DNA of 64,000 nucleotides from Lichenostomus cassidix (GCA_008360975.2 CM039210.1:21847007-21911006), one strand, 5' to 3'; counted from the stretch's first letter, positions 1 through 11,144 are shown. The notes: a model not told the origin generated them from the letters alone. Translations and numbers: made by a program.

Positions 1-238
1 TTCAAGCACTCACAAGGCTAAAATTTTCCTGAACAGATGAGTGTCTGCAGAAATATTTAGTTAACAGCAGACCTGACTTTAATTCCCTACTCACATTCAG
101 ACACAAATGCCCACAAATCCGCTCCCTCTCCACTGACATTTTTTGAGAATTCATTTTACAGTCAGCAACATTTATAAACAGAGATGTTAATCTAAACAAT
201 TACAGCACTAAAACAGTCGAGTTACCCTGTGGGTTCAC
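1..238. other. unrecognised AT-rich flank
   Basis: I see no repeat family, RNA gene or convincing coding frame here. The only open frame is short, on the minus strand, and has no recognisable motif. It is the left flank of the first LTR. Confidence 0.4.
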
Positions 239-721
239 TGTTGTATTGTCCTGGTTCCGGCCAGGACAGGGTTAATTTTTGCAGTACCCAGGAGGGGGCA
301 TAGCTATGACCCAGAGGTTATTCTGTACCACCTCACATCATTGCCAGGGGTAGGAAGTCTCTTTCGAGGAGAGGGGGTTCCTTCCAGTCAAGTAAGTGTG
401 GCAGAGGGAGCAGTGGGGTGGCCCTGGTTCCGAGCTGGAGGGAGCAGTGGGGGTAGCATGGCGGGGATTTCCACGGTGAGCAATAACATTTCTTTTCTTG
501 TACCCTCTGCCATAAATATTGTTGCTGTTACTGTTCATTTTCTTATTTCATTGCTGCTTCCAGTAAATTGTTCTTATCTCAACCCATGATCTTTACCTTT
601 TGTGCCTCTAATTCTCCTCTCCAGCCCACTGCAGGGGGAAGGGGAGGGGGGAGGGGCAAGCAAGCAGCAATGTGGCTTGGAGTTTCATCAAATTGAGGAG
701 TACCATTACTAAACCACAACA
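239..721 (+). mobile_element. solo LTR, avian ERVL-like, internally deleted
   Basis: The segment opens with TGTTG and a CTGGTTCCGGCCAGGACAGG box followed by GGGTTAATTTT, and closes with AAACCACAACA. These are the two ends of a common avian ERVL-type LTR family. The copy is short compared with the related copies at 3307-3903 and 6490-7007, so part of the U3 is probably deleted. The flanks show no clear target duplication, perhaps because another LTR begins immediately to the right. Orientation is inferred from the order of the end motifs. Confidence 0.55.
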
Positions 722-3093
722 GGTATGTTGATCCTGACTGCACACCAGGTGCCCATCAAAGCTGCTCTATGACTCCTCTCTTCAGCTGGAGATGGTGGTG
801 GTGAATATAACAAAAGGCTCATGGGTCGAGATAAGAACAGGGAGAGATTACTCACCAATTACCATCATGGGAAAAACAGACTCGACTTGGAGAAATTAGT
901 TTATTACCAATCAAATCAGAATAGCGTAATGAAAAATAAAACCAAATCTTAAAAACACCTTCTCCCCACCCTTCCCTTCTTCCTGGACTCAACTTCACTC
1001 TTGATTTTCTCTAACTCCTTCCCAACAGTGGTGCAGTGGGATGGGGAATGGGGGTTGCAGTCAGTTCAACACACATTGTTTCTGCCACTGTTTTCTCCTC
1101 GGGGGAGGACTCCTCACACACTTCCCTGCTCCAGAATGGGGTCCCTCCCATGGGAGACAGACCTCCATAAACTGCTCCAGTGTGGGTCCCCCATTGGGTC
1201 ACAAGTCCTGCCACCAAACCTTCTCCAGCGTCGGCTCCTCTCTCCACAGGGTCGACAGGTCCTGCCAGGAGCCTGCTCCAGTGTGGGCTCTCCATGGGGT
1301 CACAGCTGCCTTGAAGTGCATCCACATGCTCCTCTGTGGGCTGCAGGGGCACAGCTGCCTCACCATGGTCTTCACCATGGGCTACAGGGGAATAGCAGCT
1401 CTGGCACCTGGAGCACCTCCTCTCCCTCCTCCTTCACTGACCTTGGTGTCTGCAGATGTTGCTCTCATATAGTCTTACTCCTCTCTTTGGCCGTGTGGTG
1501 GTTTTGCTTAGCCCAAAACATCAGAAAGGTATCTTTAACATCTAAGAGAAATTTAAACCCCTCAGAAGCTGTTGTAGTAGGCCTGAGGAGTTGTCTGAGG
1601 GGTGGGGAGTTGCACAAAGATGGCTCCTGTGTGTCCTGAGTGAAAGTTCTGGAAGTTTTTCATCAAGTCCAGCAGAGCCAATCTCTGATAGCTCTGAAAG
1701 TGATGGACATGCTGCCGGCCGAGCGTGGGCCAATTAGAGGTACTAGTTACACCTCTGTGAAAACATATTTAAGAAAATTTCAAAACAAGGTAGGCACGCG
1801 CTTCTTTTTAGTTAGAGAAGGAGGAGGAGGTGGAGGTAAAAATATGTGAACAACATGGAAACACCAAGGTCAGTGAAGAAGGTGAGGGAGGAGGTGCTCC
1901 AGGCGCCGGAGCTGAAAACCCCCTGCTAGCCGTGGTGAAGGCCATGGGGGGAGCAGGAGGTCCCCCTGCAGCCCATGGAGTCCACAAGGATGCAGAAATC
2001 CACCCACAGCCCACGCCAGAGGAGCAGGTGGATGCCTGGAAGGAGCTGTGATCCAGTGGGAGTCTCATCTAAAGAGTTAAAGCTACAAAGGCCTTGCAAG
2101 GGAGAGAAAGGCCTTGCTCCTGGGATGGAAGCAGCCTGGCCTCGGCTTGGGAGAGTCTGCACCCTATAGACAAGAGGACTCATGTTGCAGCAGAATTCGG
2201 GCAGGATGTTGCTTGTGAGATTGGACCCACGCCAAAGAAGTTCCCAGAGGACTGTCTCTCATGGGAGGGACCCCGTGGCTAAGTAGAGGACCCCTCTCCC
2301 TGATGGGCTGATCAAAGAACAAACCCCTTACCCTGCCCCCTGCCCGTGCTGTTGGTTGGAAAGCAGGAAGGGGGGGTGAGCGGAGAAACTGCTTCTTAAG
2401 AGGGAGGGGGTGAGAGCAGAGAAACTGTCTGGAGAGAGAGAGAGAGAGATAAGTAGAGATAAAGAATCTTTGTAGTAGAAGAATTGTGGTGATGAATAGA
2501 TTTATGGACCTGCTCTGTGGACTGAGAAAATACCCCACACCCTGCCCCCCTACCCGAACTGTTGGTTGGAAGGAGGAAAGGGGGTGAATAAAAAATGGGT
2601 TCATAAGAGGGAGGGGGATGAGTGAACAAAATAGTGTATGAAAAGTTTATTTTTGCCTCTCATTTATCCTCCAACTCTGTTAGGTAATTAAATCACTTTG
2701 CAACTTTAAGTTTAGAACCTGTCTGCCCTTTCTTCTGTGCGTCCTCCTACCAGTGTCCTATCTCACTTAACTCATGAGATTGGTGTGTTTTTACACTTTT
2801 TTTCCTTTCCCCTGTCCTGCATGTCTGCAGCAGGAGAGAGCTGGAGTGTCAGCATTTAGTCAGGGTCAAACCCCGACAGGCTGCAATTGCTTCTCCACAA
2901 TAACTTCTTTCCCCTTCTTAAATACATTATCCCAGAGGTGCTACCACTGTTGCTGATAGGCTTGACCAGCAGCAGGTCCATCTTGGAGCTGGCTGGCATT
3001 GGCTCTGTGGGATGTAAGGGAAGCTTCTGGCAGCTACTCACAGAAGCCACCCCTGTAGCTCCCCTGCTACCAAAACCTGGCCACACAAGCCCA
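722..3093 (-). mobile_element. ERVL-like LTR (family A), split by a nested LTR
   Basis: Read on the minus strand this is an LTR that starts near TGGGTTTG/CCAGGTTTTGG and ends with a GGATCAACA-like 3' end. It is the family of the plus-strand copy at 31331-33193. The outer copy is in two pieces, 722-1493 and 2879-3093. The text breaks at TTTGGCCG and resumes with GGCTGCAATT, which fits one continuous sequence before insertion. Inside are spaced repeats of a GGAGCAGG/CCTGCTCC motif, which keep long frames free of stops on both strands (for example 1001-1639) without being genes. Confidence 0.7.
1494..2878 (+). mobile_element. solo LTR (family B) nested in family A LTR, 5-bp TSD
   Basis: The element starts TGTGGTGGTTTTGCTTAGCC and ends GGGTCAAACCCCGACA. 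It is flanked by GGCCG (1489-1493) and GGCTG (2879-2883), a 5-bp target duplication with one C-to-T change. It lies inside the oppositely oriented LTR at 722-3093 and is therefore younger. It carries an internal duplication: the GTTGGTTGGAA box and its purine-rich surroundings occur near 2350 and again near 2560. No internal retroviral sequence is present, so it is a solo LTR. Confidence 0.8.
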
Positions 3094-3306
3094 GTACACC
3101 CACACTTCTAAAGTTACAGAGGATTTAAACAAAAATATTTGCTGCCCTTGCAGGTAAATTGTAGAAGCTCTGTATTAACAACAGTGCAATGATGTACTAT
3201 GCCTGGTAATTATGCTGAAATACTTTCCTCTTCTTTTTCTGTTTGTGTATTTAAAGAAAGGAAATGTTGCTACTAAATATGGTCTTTAAAAAGGTCTCAA
3301 TGTGTG
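3094..3306. other. unrecognised spacer
   Basis: AT-rich sequence between two LTRs. It ends in a short GT-rich stretch that runs into the next LTR, and nothing else is recognisable. Confidence 0.3.
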
Positions 3307-3903
3307 TGTGCTGTTTTTGGCTGGGATAGAGTTAATTTTCTTCACAGTGGTTGGTATGGGGCTGTGCTTTGGATTTGTGCTGAACACAGGGTTGATAATA
3401 CAGAGATGTTTTTGTTATTGCTGAGCAGGGCTTACACAGAGCCAAGACTTCTGCTTTTTGTACTGCCATGCTGGCGAGGAGGCAGGGGGTTCATGGGAAT
3501 TTGGGAAGAGACACAGCCAAAACAGGTGACCCCAAGTGACCAAAGGGATATTTTAGACCATATGAAGTCATGCTCAGTATATAAAGCTGGAGGGAAGAAG
3601 AAGGAATGGGGGGAAGGTCAGAGAGATGGTGTTTGTCTTCCTAAGTAACCATTTCATGTGATGGGACCCTGCTCTCCTGGAGATGGCTGAACACCTGCCT
3701 GTCCATTAGGAAGGGGTGAATTAAATTTCTTGTTTTGCTTTGCTTGTGTGTGCAGCTTTTGCTTTACCTGTTAAACTGTCTTTATCTCAGCCCAAGAGTT
3801 TTATAGCTTTTTACTCTTACAATTCTCTCCCTGATCCTGCTGGTGAGGGAATGAGTGAGCAGCTGTGTGGGGCTTGGTGGCTGGCTGAGGTTAAACCACA
3901 ACA
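3307..3903 (+). mobile_element. solo LTR, avian ERVL-like (family C)
   Basis: It starts TGTGCTGTTTTTGGCTGGG, followed by the GATAGAGTTAATTTTCTTC box of avian ERVL LTRs, and ends GGTTAAACCACAACA. A promoter-like GTATATAAAGC lies near 3578. The flanks GTGTG (3302-3306) and GTGTA (downstream) may be a diverged 5-bp duplication, but the GT run on the left makes this uncertain. No internal sequence follows, so it is solo. Confidence 0.75.
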
Positions 3904-3985
3904 GTGTAATTAAACAATTCAGGAAATTTCATCTCAGAAGCCATAGTAGGGCTGTTAAAATTTAACCTACCTGACATCAATTCTC

Positions 3986-4505
3986 CCCCTCTACTCTGTC
4001 CTTATGAGACCTCACCCAGAGTGCTGCATCCAAGTCTGGGACCCCCAGTACAAGAAAGACATGGACGTGTTGGAGTGGGTCCAGAGGACAGTCATGAAGA
4101 TAATTTGAGGGCTGGAGCACATCTCCTATCAAGACAGGCTGAGAGAGTTCGGGCTGTTCAGCCTGGAGAAGAGAAGGCTTCAAGGAGACCTCATTGCAGC
4201 CTTCCAGTAATTAAAGGGGACTTATAAAAAAGAGGGAGAGCAACTTTTTTCATGGGCAGATAGGGACAAGGAGATTTAGATTAGATGTTAGGAAGAAATT
4301 CTTTATTCAGAGAATAGTGAGGCACTGGAACAGGTTGCCCAGAGAAGTTGTGGATGCCCCATCCCTGGAAGTGTTCAAGGCTGGGTTGGATGGGGCCTTG
4401 AGCAACCTGATCTGGTGGGTGGCATCCCTGCCCATGGTGGGGGGGGGGGGGTTGGAACTAGATGATCTTTAAAGTCCTTTCCAAACCAAACCTTTCCATG
4501 ATCCT
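3986..4505 (+). mobile_element. CR1 LINE, 5'-truncated 3' end
   Basis: This plus-strand CR1 tail begins in the last part of ORF2 (TATGAGACCTCACCCAGAG), passes through the conserved CAGCCTGGAGAAGAGAAGGC block, and ends with the CR1 3' terminus near TTTCCATGATCCT. A run of 13 G residues at about 4440-4452 interrupts the 3' UTR. The reading frame carries stops, so it is a dead copy. CR1s are mobilised by their own RT/endonuclease and are usually 5'-truncated like this. Confidence 0.85.
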
Positions 4506-4622
4506 CCGATCAAATGCTGCCTCCTCCAGTAGCCCACAATACTGTAGAGTACTGAACAGGAAGGGCTGTTCCTATCCTACAAACATAGCCTTAATCTTTT
4601 TGAACCTAACCATCTCAGGGTC

Positions 4623-4756
4623 ACAGATCACAGTATATTCTGAGTTGAAAGGGACCCACAAGTATCATTGAGTCCAACTCTTAAGTGAATGGCCCATATG
4701 GGGATTGAACCCACAACCTTGGTGTTATTAACACCATGCTCTAACCAACTGAGCTA
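4623..4756 (-). mobile_element. tRNA-Ile-derived SINE with CR1-like tail (TguSINE1 type)
   Basis: On the minus strand the head reads TTAGCTCAGTTGGTTAGAGC (box A), then an anticodon-loop region with TTAATAAC matching tRNA-Ile(AAU), then GGTTCAATCCCC (box B) and an acceptor-like GGGCCA. It is followed by a CR1 3'-tail sequence (TTGGACTCAATGATACTTGT onwards). That architecture is known from TguSINE1 of songbirds, a SINE mobilised by CR1. The copy is flanked by a perfect 11-base repeat, ATCTCAGGGTC, at 4612-4622 and 4757-4767, a likely target duplication. The first bases of the tRNA head are missing, so it is not a functional tRNA gene. Confidence 0.8.
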
Positions 4757-4767
4757 ATCTCAGGGTC

Positions 4768-5621
4768 TTATATTCTTCAAACAAAATATCAAAAGCTTGT
4801 AGCATGAAAACCCAAAAGATGCACTGTGCTTTGCTAGAAAGCTTTCACCAGCAGTAAGTTATAGCCTGCCAAAAAGAGAGATGTTACATAATTCTGGAAG
4901 AAGGCAAAAGGAATCACCTGCATGGGGACTCAATGATAATGAAATTTTACTAAGATCCAAAGGAACAAAAGAAGTCTCTTCAGCTAAAAGCTGCAAGCCC
5001 TCACTCAAAATATATATTTTCCTTCAAAGGGAAAATTCCTCTTTTATTCAAAGTTACAAACCTTTGTTGGCATTATTTCTCCACTCAAAAAACCCCACCC
5101 AAAAATTCTAGTCTTTCAGCCTTTAAAATAAAAAGCTTGCTCCTTATTATCTAAGGACAATAAAAGATTTGCAGGCAGAATAGCATGTGTTCACTACTAT
5201 TTATGGAGCAGGCATGCTTCACCTTTGCCCTTCACCTGCTGCAGTTCAAAATGTTTTACTGTTTTCAAACCAGCACATGACCAGTAATTCAAGCTCTGCT
5301 GATGTTTTCAATGCACAGAAGCTTTGCATTCTACAAAAATGCATTTAGAAAAGCAGTTAGAGCATTAAGACAACATATCAAACATTCATGCAAAGTTATT
5401 TTGTTTCTGCTGAATATTCACCTCAGAAACAAACCACAAAAATTATTAAAGGGCAAAATATAGCTTTTTCAGCTGATCTAGTTTTGGAAGAAAACTGCCA
5501 AAGGGCCATCAGGAGGAAAGCATTAAGCCACTGCAAAGTAAGTTTGCCAAAATATGTTTGACAGCATCCAATATATTAAGTAAAAATATTCTGGAACTGT
5601 AAAGCTGCCTGATAAATGAAA
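4768..5621. other. unrecognised sequence
   Basis: AT-rich sequence without a repeat family I recognise. Small open frames (for example 4881-5111) lack motifs and codon bias. It may be unique host DNA. Confidence 0.35.
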
Positions 5622-5872
5622 ATTCACAGAATCACAGAATGATTTGGGTTGGAAGGGACCTCTGGGGATCATCTGGTCTAACCCTCTACTAAAGCAGATT
5701 CACCTAGAACATATGGCACAGGATCACATCCAGGTGGGTTTTGAATATCTCCAGTGAGGAAGACTCCACAACCTCTCTGGGCAATCTGTTCCAGTGTGTG
5801 GCCACTCACATAGTAAAGAAGTTCTGCATGTTCAGGTGGAACTTCATATTACTACAGTGTTGTATTTGCCAG
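5622..5872 (-). mobile_element. CR1 LINE 3' end fragment
   Basis: On the plus strand it begins with the CR1 terminal repeat (ATTCACAGAATCACAGAATG) followed by GGTTGGAAGGGACCTCTGG, then the conserved 3' UTR up to about GGTGGAACTTCATATT, where similarity fades. That makes it a minus-strand, strongly 5'-truncated CR1. It contains no usable reading frame. Confidence 0.85.
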
Positions 5873-6489
5873 CACAAGTATATATGCTTCAGACATCTCT
5901 CTGAGTTTTGTCACAGAAAATAAATACTTTAAAACAAAAGAACCTTCAAACTGGAAGGCACTAAGGAGGAGAAATGACATTGGAATCCAAGGAAACAGCA
6001 GCAGGTTAGCTTTCAGTTAAAGTCAAAAGCAAGTTTTGAAATAGAAAGTTCTACTAATTCAACAGCATAAGCAGCAAATCTACTGCACTAAATAAGCATC
6101 ATCAATAGCATTTCACAAACTTAGTTTCTACTGTCACCCTATGTTAAAAACCATCTTCCTCAATCTACCCAAGTCTGAAGCTGTGCTATCAAAGATGATG
6201 ACCAAAATTAGCAAACCTAATCAGAACAAGCAGCCATGTAAAATGCTGGGGAGGGGCTGGGGGGGGATGAGAAAATTGACACTGAGATTTCACATTGCTG
6301 TGACTCAAGAAAATTAAAAAATAATTCAAAATTCTAAAGTGTATAAAGCAAAGAAAAAAACTCTAATTCAAGGAGAGCTGCATCCATTTTTTTATTCAGT
6401 CAAAAACACAGCAAGCTACTATGAAGTGAACTTTAACTGAAAAAATACTTTGAATGATTCTCTTTCATTAAACTTTTTAACTACATCTT
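5873..6489. other. unrecognised sequence
   Basis: AT-rich sequence containing a short G run near 6255. I see no repeat family and no gene. It is the 5' flank of the ERVL provirus. Confidence 0.3.
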
Positions 6490-7007
6490 TGGCCTGGTTG
6501 CAGTTGGGATAGAATTCATTTTCTTCTCAGTGGCTTGCACAGTGCTGTGTTTTGGATTCAGTGTGAGAACAATGCTGATAACACACTGATGTTTTGGTTG
6601 TTGCTGAGCAGTGCTTATCCTGAGTCAAGGACTTTTCAGTGTCTCATGCTCTGCCAGGGAGGAGCTGCACAAGAAGCTGGGAGGGACCACAGCTGGGACA
6701 GCTGATCTAAATTGGCCAAAGGGATATTCCATACCACAAAATGTTGTGCTCAGTATTTAAACTGGGGGGAGTTGGCCAAGAGCCACTGCTGCTCGTGCAT
6801 CACTTGTTTCTCTTGAGTTTTATTCCTCTCCCTCTCTCCTTTTAATTACAATTACAATTATTATTATTATAATATTTGGTTTAAATTATTAAACTATTCT
6901 TATCGCAACCCACGAGATTTACTTTTTTTTCCTGATTCTCCTCACCAGGGGGTGGGGGGTAAGCAGCTGTGTGGTACTTAGCTGCTGATTGGAGTTAAAC
7001 CACAACA
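6490..7007 (+). mobile_element. 5' LTR of an ERVL provirus
   Basis: The LTR begins TGGCCTGGTTGCAGTTGGGA with the GATAGAATTCATTTTCTTC box and ends GAGTTAAACCACAACA. Directly after it, GTCATTTTTGGCATCCAACA resembles the decayed primer-binding region of avian ERVL, and gag and pol remnants follow in the correct order. I therefore read it as the 5' LTR rather than a solo LTR. No matching 3' LTR was found in the window; the 3' end is probably lost behind the CR1 insertions. Confidence 0.75.
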
Positions 7008-7641
7008 GTCATTTTTGGCATCCAACATGAAGCAGGAAGCACTGAGATGCAGCATTAAACACATGATTTCCACAATGGTATGGTGAAGACCCTTTACTGC
7101 AAAAATCCAAGGTTCTTAAACTGTTAGTTTGTTATGAGTTTACATACTTGTGAGGCACAACAAATGTGCTTAACCAACCACCACAGACCACGATAGGAAC
7201 AGGTATCAGGTGTAACCAATCACCAGTCCCACGGTGTGAGCACTTATTGGTTCTAATAATTGTTTTACAATTATGTAGCTTGTTTTTCACCTCTAGTTTA
7301 GCTGAGTCATTCCCAGAATGCTTTTCTAGTAAGCCAAAGTAACAGAAGTGAGCAAGGATTTTACAAGGACAACAAGACCCTCACTTTGCAAGGCCTTTCT
7401 GCTCTGCAACACTGAAATAATGACAGATCTAACCAGAGTGTGTTAAAACAAAACTGTTCTAAGCATTTATTTTATTAGTTTAATAGTTGCTGGTCACAAT
7501 TTTGTTTCGCTTGCTCTCAGCGTTCCTGTACATGTTCCTGCATGTGTACTCACTGGCATTCTTGGTGTATGTCTTCTCTGTATTGATGTTTATCCTCCAT
7601 GGGGCCTAGGCTAAGGTTATCACTCTTGTTTTTTACAGCAA
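7008..7641 (+). other. ERVL 5' internal leader
   Basis: Sequence between the 5' LTR and the first recognisable gag-leader frame. It starts with the primer-site-like TTTTTGGCATCCAACATGAA. No motif can be assigned after that, and a separate small insertion within it cannot be excluded. Confidence 0.4.
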
Positions 7642-8465
7642 GTGACTTATCATATGACAGAATCACTGGTCATTAACCTAATCTGGTATGTATACTCAGC
7701 CTTGCTGTTGCCTCTGTACTTCAGGAACTATTTAGTGGGAACTATTAATAATTACACTTTTTGTCTTTTATCCTTGGAGAGCCAACTTATGGGAGAAACT
7801 TTTCCTTCCTTCCTTCCTTCCTTCCTTCCTTCCTTCCTTCCTTCCTTCCTTCCTTCCTTCCTTCCTTCCTTCCTTCCTTCCTTCCTTCCTTCCTCCTTTC
7901 TTTTACCTTCCTTTTCCCCCAGGCTGATTACAGTAACATTTGAGAATTTTAAATGTTTTGCATATCCTTTAAATACCCTTGAAACCATCCTGGCACTTTT
8001 GGTAGGAATCAGCATGTTGCTGCATGTGGTTCAGGTCTTGTTTAGGGTTAAGGAACCATCTATGGCCACCACAACCCCCATGAAAAGCACTGCAGCTCAA
8101 AGGAGATGGGGAAGGACTCAAACTCCAGCAACAGGCACTGCAGTTACTCAAACACCAGCAACAAGCCCTACATGGCCACTCAAACTCTGGAGACAGGTGC
8201 TGTGGCTACTTTCATCCCCACTACAAGCACTGTGGCAACTCAAAATACAGTGTTAAGCACCGTGGCTGCTCAAACTCCAGCTACTTCAATCCCTGCAACA
8301 AGCATTGCGTCTACACAAACCCTGGTGACAAGCACTAAAAACACTCAAACCCCGGTTATGGATAATGGAGCTGAACCAGTGAACAAACCCACGCTGGTAT
8401 CAGTCTCCCCTACACACAAGAAGAAATGGACAACGAAAGGCATCTTGTTTAGTAAAGGAGGATGA
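7642..8465 (+). pseudogene. ERVL gag N-terminal/leader region, frameshifted, with microsatellite
   Basis: The frame from 7642 encodes a hydrophobic leader with YVYSALLLPLYFRNYLVG and, beyond a repeat, ETILALLVGISMLLHVVQ. I recognise this pattern from the region ahead of gag in avian ERVL proviruses. A (CCTT)n tract inside the frame adds a run of PSFL repeats, because the four-base repeat cycles through three frames without a stop. The continuation (threonine- and glutamine-rich, ending near TKGILFSKGG) lies in another frame from 8106, so at least one frameshift has occurred. It is a relic with no expected product. Confidence 0.6.
7801..7896 (+). repeat. (CCTT)n microsatellite
   Basis: About 23 near-perfect TTCC/CCTT units form a pyrimidine-only strand. 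The tract lies inside the ERVL gag leader and is presumably a post-insertion expansion. It is long enough to vary in length between individuals and to form a polypurine/polypyrimidine triplex-prone tract. Confidence 0.95.
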
Positions 8466-9448
8466 AGCAAGGCCATCACAGGAACAGGAAGAAGAAGCAG
8501 AACTAGACCAAGATGTAGCCACTTGATCCTTATCCTTCAGCAAGCTGCAGGAGATACAAAAATATTTCAGCCATCATCTGGGTGAGCACATTATCACTTG
8601 GTTGCTCCAATGCTGGGGTAACAGGGATAGCAGTTTGGAATTAGGGAAGCCAAGCAGCTGGGATCACTTTCTAGGGAAGCAGGCATCGAAAAGGCAATTG
8701 GAAGAGGGACACAAGTCCTTAACCTCTGGAGGCGACTCCTGTCAAATGTGAAGGAAAAGTATTCGTTCAAGGAAGATGCTATATGTTACCCAGACAAGCG
8801 GACCATAGTAGAGAAAAGTATCCAGCACTTGAAGGAATTAGATGTGCTAGACTTGATTTTTTTTGACTGGAACAACAGCAGTCACCCACAGATGCAGATG
8901 AATTCCAATGCCTACTACCCATGTGGTGTAAAGTTGTACAGAGTCAACCATTGTCACACACACACCCATGGGCACTAATAAGCTGGAAAGACAATGCACC
9001 ACCAACAATGGATGAAGTGGCTCACCAACTCCGAGAATATGAAGACAATCTCTCGGACTCCCTCATCTCAGCTGTGGAGAAACTGTCCCAGGAGTTCCAG
9101 CAATTCAAAGAGGATATGTGCTACTCCCCACCTGTACAGACCCACATCTCAGCTACTAACAGGAAGTGTCCGTTCACTCAAGAGGGAGAGTATGGAAGGT
9201 AAACACATTGGGGTACCCTGTGGTTTTACTTGCAGGACCATGGACAAGACATGAGGAAGTGGGATGGAAAACCTACCTCAACCCTAAAGGCAGAGGTACA
9301 TGACTTGCAGAGAAAAACAATCCGAAATGGGGGTTCTTCCAGGAAAATTCCCACTCCAGTCTCCAGTGGGCAGTTTCCCAGGCAGAGCAGAAGAAATTAT
9401 TTTACTTCCAATTCTATGGAAAAGAATTCTAATCTGTTTCTACAATAA
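8466..9448 (+). pseudogene. ERVL gag (capsid region) remnant
   Basis: In conceptual translation the segment near 8536-8745 resembles avian ERVL gag: a helix-rich stretch with KLQEIQKYF, ITWLLQCWG and SLTSGG in consecutive blocks. The following frames at 8748-8978 and 8921-9202 continue the family, with WKDNAPPTMDEVAHQLREYE. A stretch at 9230-9448 contains MRKWDGKPTSTL, which is also characteristic. Reading frames change several times and contain stops, so this is a pseudogene. No CCHC zinc knuckle is visible, as expected for ERVL-type gag. Confidence 0.65.
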
Positions 9449-9919
9449 GTAAGTGGAGAATCATATGACCAAGACGAGAGGGGTCCTGTCTCCAGCCAGG
9501 TAGAGAAAAGGGACAACCGGGTTTACTGGACTATGTGGATCTGATGGCCTGGTACAGCAGCCCTACAGGAGCACAAGGCTTCAGTAGACATTGGTGCACA
9601 GTGTACCCTAATGCCATCAAGCTACGCAGGGGCAGAACCCATTTGTATTTCTGGAGTGACAGGGGGATCCCAACGGCTGACTGTATTGGAGGCTGAGATT
9701 AGCCTGACTGGGAATGAGCAGCAAAAGAACACTATTTTGACTGGCCCATAGGATCTCGGCATCCTTGGCATACACTATCTCAGGAGAAGGTATTACAAGG
9801 ACCCAAAAGGGTATCGGTGAGTTTTCAGTATAGTTTCTGTGGAGACGGAGGATATTAAATAGCTGTCTACCTTGCTCAGTCTCTCACACAACCCTTCTGC
9901 TGTGTGGTTGCTGAAGGTT
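9449..9919 (+). pseudogene. ERVL protease region remnant
   Basis: The conceptual translation contains FSRHW/SVDIGAQCTL-like text, with an aspartic-protease triad variant D-I-G encoded at 9587-9595 (DTG or DSG is usual). ISGVTGGSQRLTVLEAEISL follows closely. This is the retropepsin module between gag and RT in ERVL. Stops and frame changes are present. The segment is cut at 9919 by the family B LTR, and the same protein context resumes at 11150. Confidence 0.65.
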
Positions 9920-11144
9920 TGTGTTGGTTTTGCTTAGCCCAGAACATCAGCAAGGTATCTTTAGCATCTAAGAGAAATTTAAACCCTTGAAAAGCTGTTG
10001 TGGTAGGCCTGAAGAAGTGTCTGAAGGGTTGGGAAAAGGCGTACCCCTGTGTTCATGAGTTAGTTTTGCTTAGCCCAGTTTTTGCTAGTGAGTGGGGAGT
10101 GGTACAAAGATGGCTCCTGTGTGTTCTGTGTGAATATTCTGGAAGTTTTTCACTATGTCCAGCAGAGCCAATCTCTGATGGCTCTGAAGATGATGGACAT
10201 GCTGCTGGCCAAGCCTGGGCCAATTAGAGATGTTAGTTACACCTCAGTGAAAACATATTTAAGAAGAAATCAAAACAATGTGAGTATGCAATTCTTTTTA
10301 GATAGAGGAGGACGAGGAGGAAGTGAGAATATGTGAGGGAAAACAACATGGAGACACCAAGGTCAGTGGAGAAGGTGGGGGAGGAGGTACTCCAGGCTCT
10401 GGAGCTGAGATTCTGCTGCAGGCTGTGGTGATGACAATGGTAAACAGGTTTTTCCCCCTGCAACCCATGAGGTCCATGAGGGATGCAGAGATTCACCCAC
10501 AGACCGTGAAGAGGTGCCCATGCTAGAGGAGTAGGTGGATGCCTGGAGGAAGCTGTGATCCAGTGGGAGTCTCATACAGAGTTAAAGCTGCAAAGGCCTT
10601 GCAGGAGAGGAGAAAGGCCTTGCTCCTGAGATGGAAACAGCCTGGCCTCAGCTCAGAAGTCTGCACCATGTGGGCAACGACTCATGAGAGAGCAGATTTG
10701 GGCAGGCTGCTGCTCATGAGATTGGACTCACACCAAAGAAGTTTGCAGAGGACTGTCTCCCGTGGGAGGGATCCCATGGCTAAGTAGAGGACTCCTCTCC
10801 CTAATGGATTGACCAAGGAAAAACCCCCTTACCCTGCCCCCCACCCCATACTGTTGGTTGGAAGGAGGGAGGGGTGTGAGTGGAGAAACGGTGTTTCAAG
10901 ACCTTATTTTTTCTTCTCATTTATCCTCCGACTCTGTTAGGTTAATAAATTACTTTGTGACTTTCAGTTTTCAGCCTGTTTTTCCCTTTTTCTCAGTGCA
11001 TCCTCCCACCGGTCCCTTATCTCAAATCATGAGCCCTGTGATGTGTTAGTTTTTTTTCCTCTCTTCTGCACAGCTGTGGCAGAGGAGAGCAGAGAGAGCA
11101 GAAGTCGTAGGAGCCTGGCATTTGGCCAGGGTCAAACCACGACA
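9920..11144 (+). mobile_element. solo LTR (family B) inserted in ERVL pol, 5-bp TSD
   Basis: Starts TGTGTTGGTTTTGCTTAGCC and ends GGGTCAAACCACGACA. Perfect 5-bp duplication AGGTT at 9915-9919 and 11145-11149. It splits the ERVL protease-RT region and is therefore younger than that provirus. Unlike the copies at 1494 and 45389 it has a single GTTGGTTGGAAGG box, so it is a different length variant. Confidence 0.85.

Noticed and set aside
1001..1639. 212-aa plus-strand frame
   Set aside because: It crosses the junction between two nested LTRs, so it cannot be an old gene, and it has no domain.
4680..4756. tRNA-Ile gene on the minus strand
   Set aside because: The acceptor 5' bases are missing and the tRNA part is fused to a CR1-like tail; it is a SINE head.
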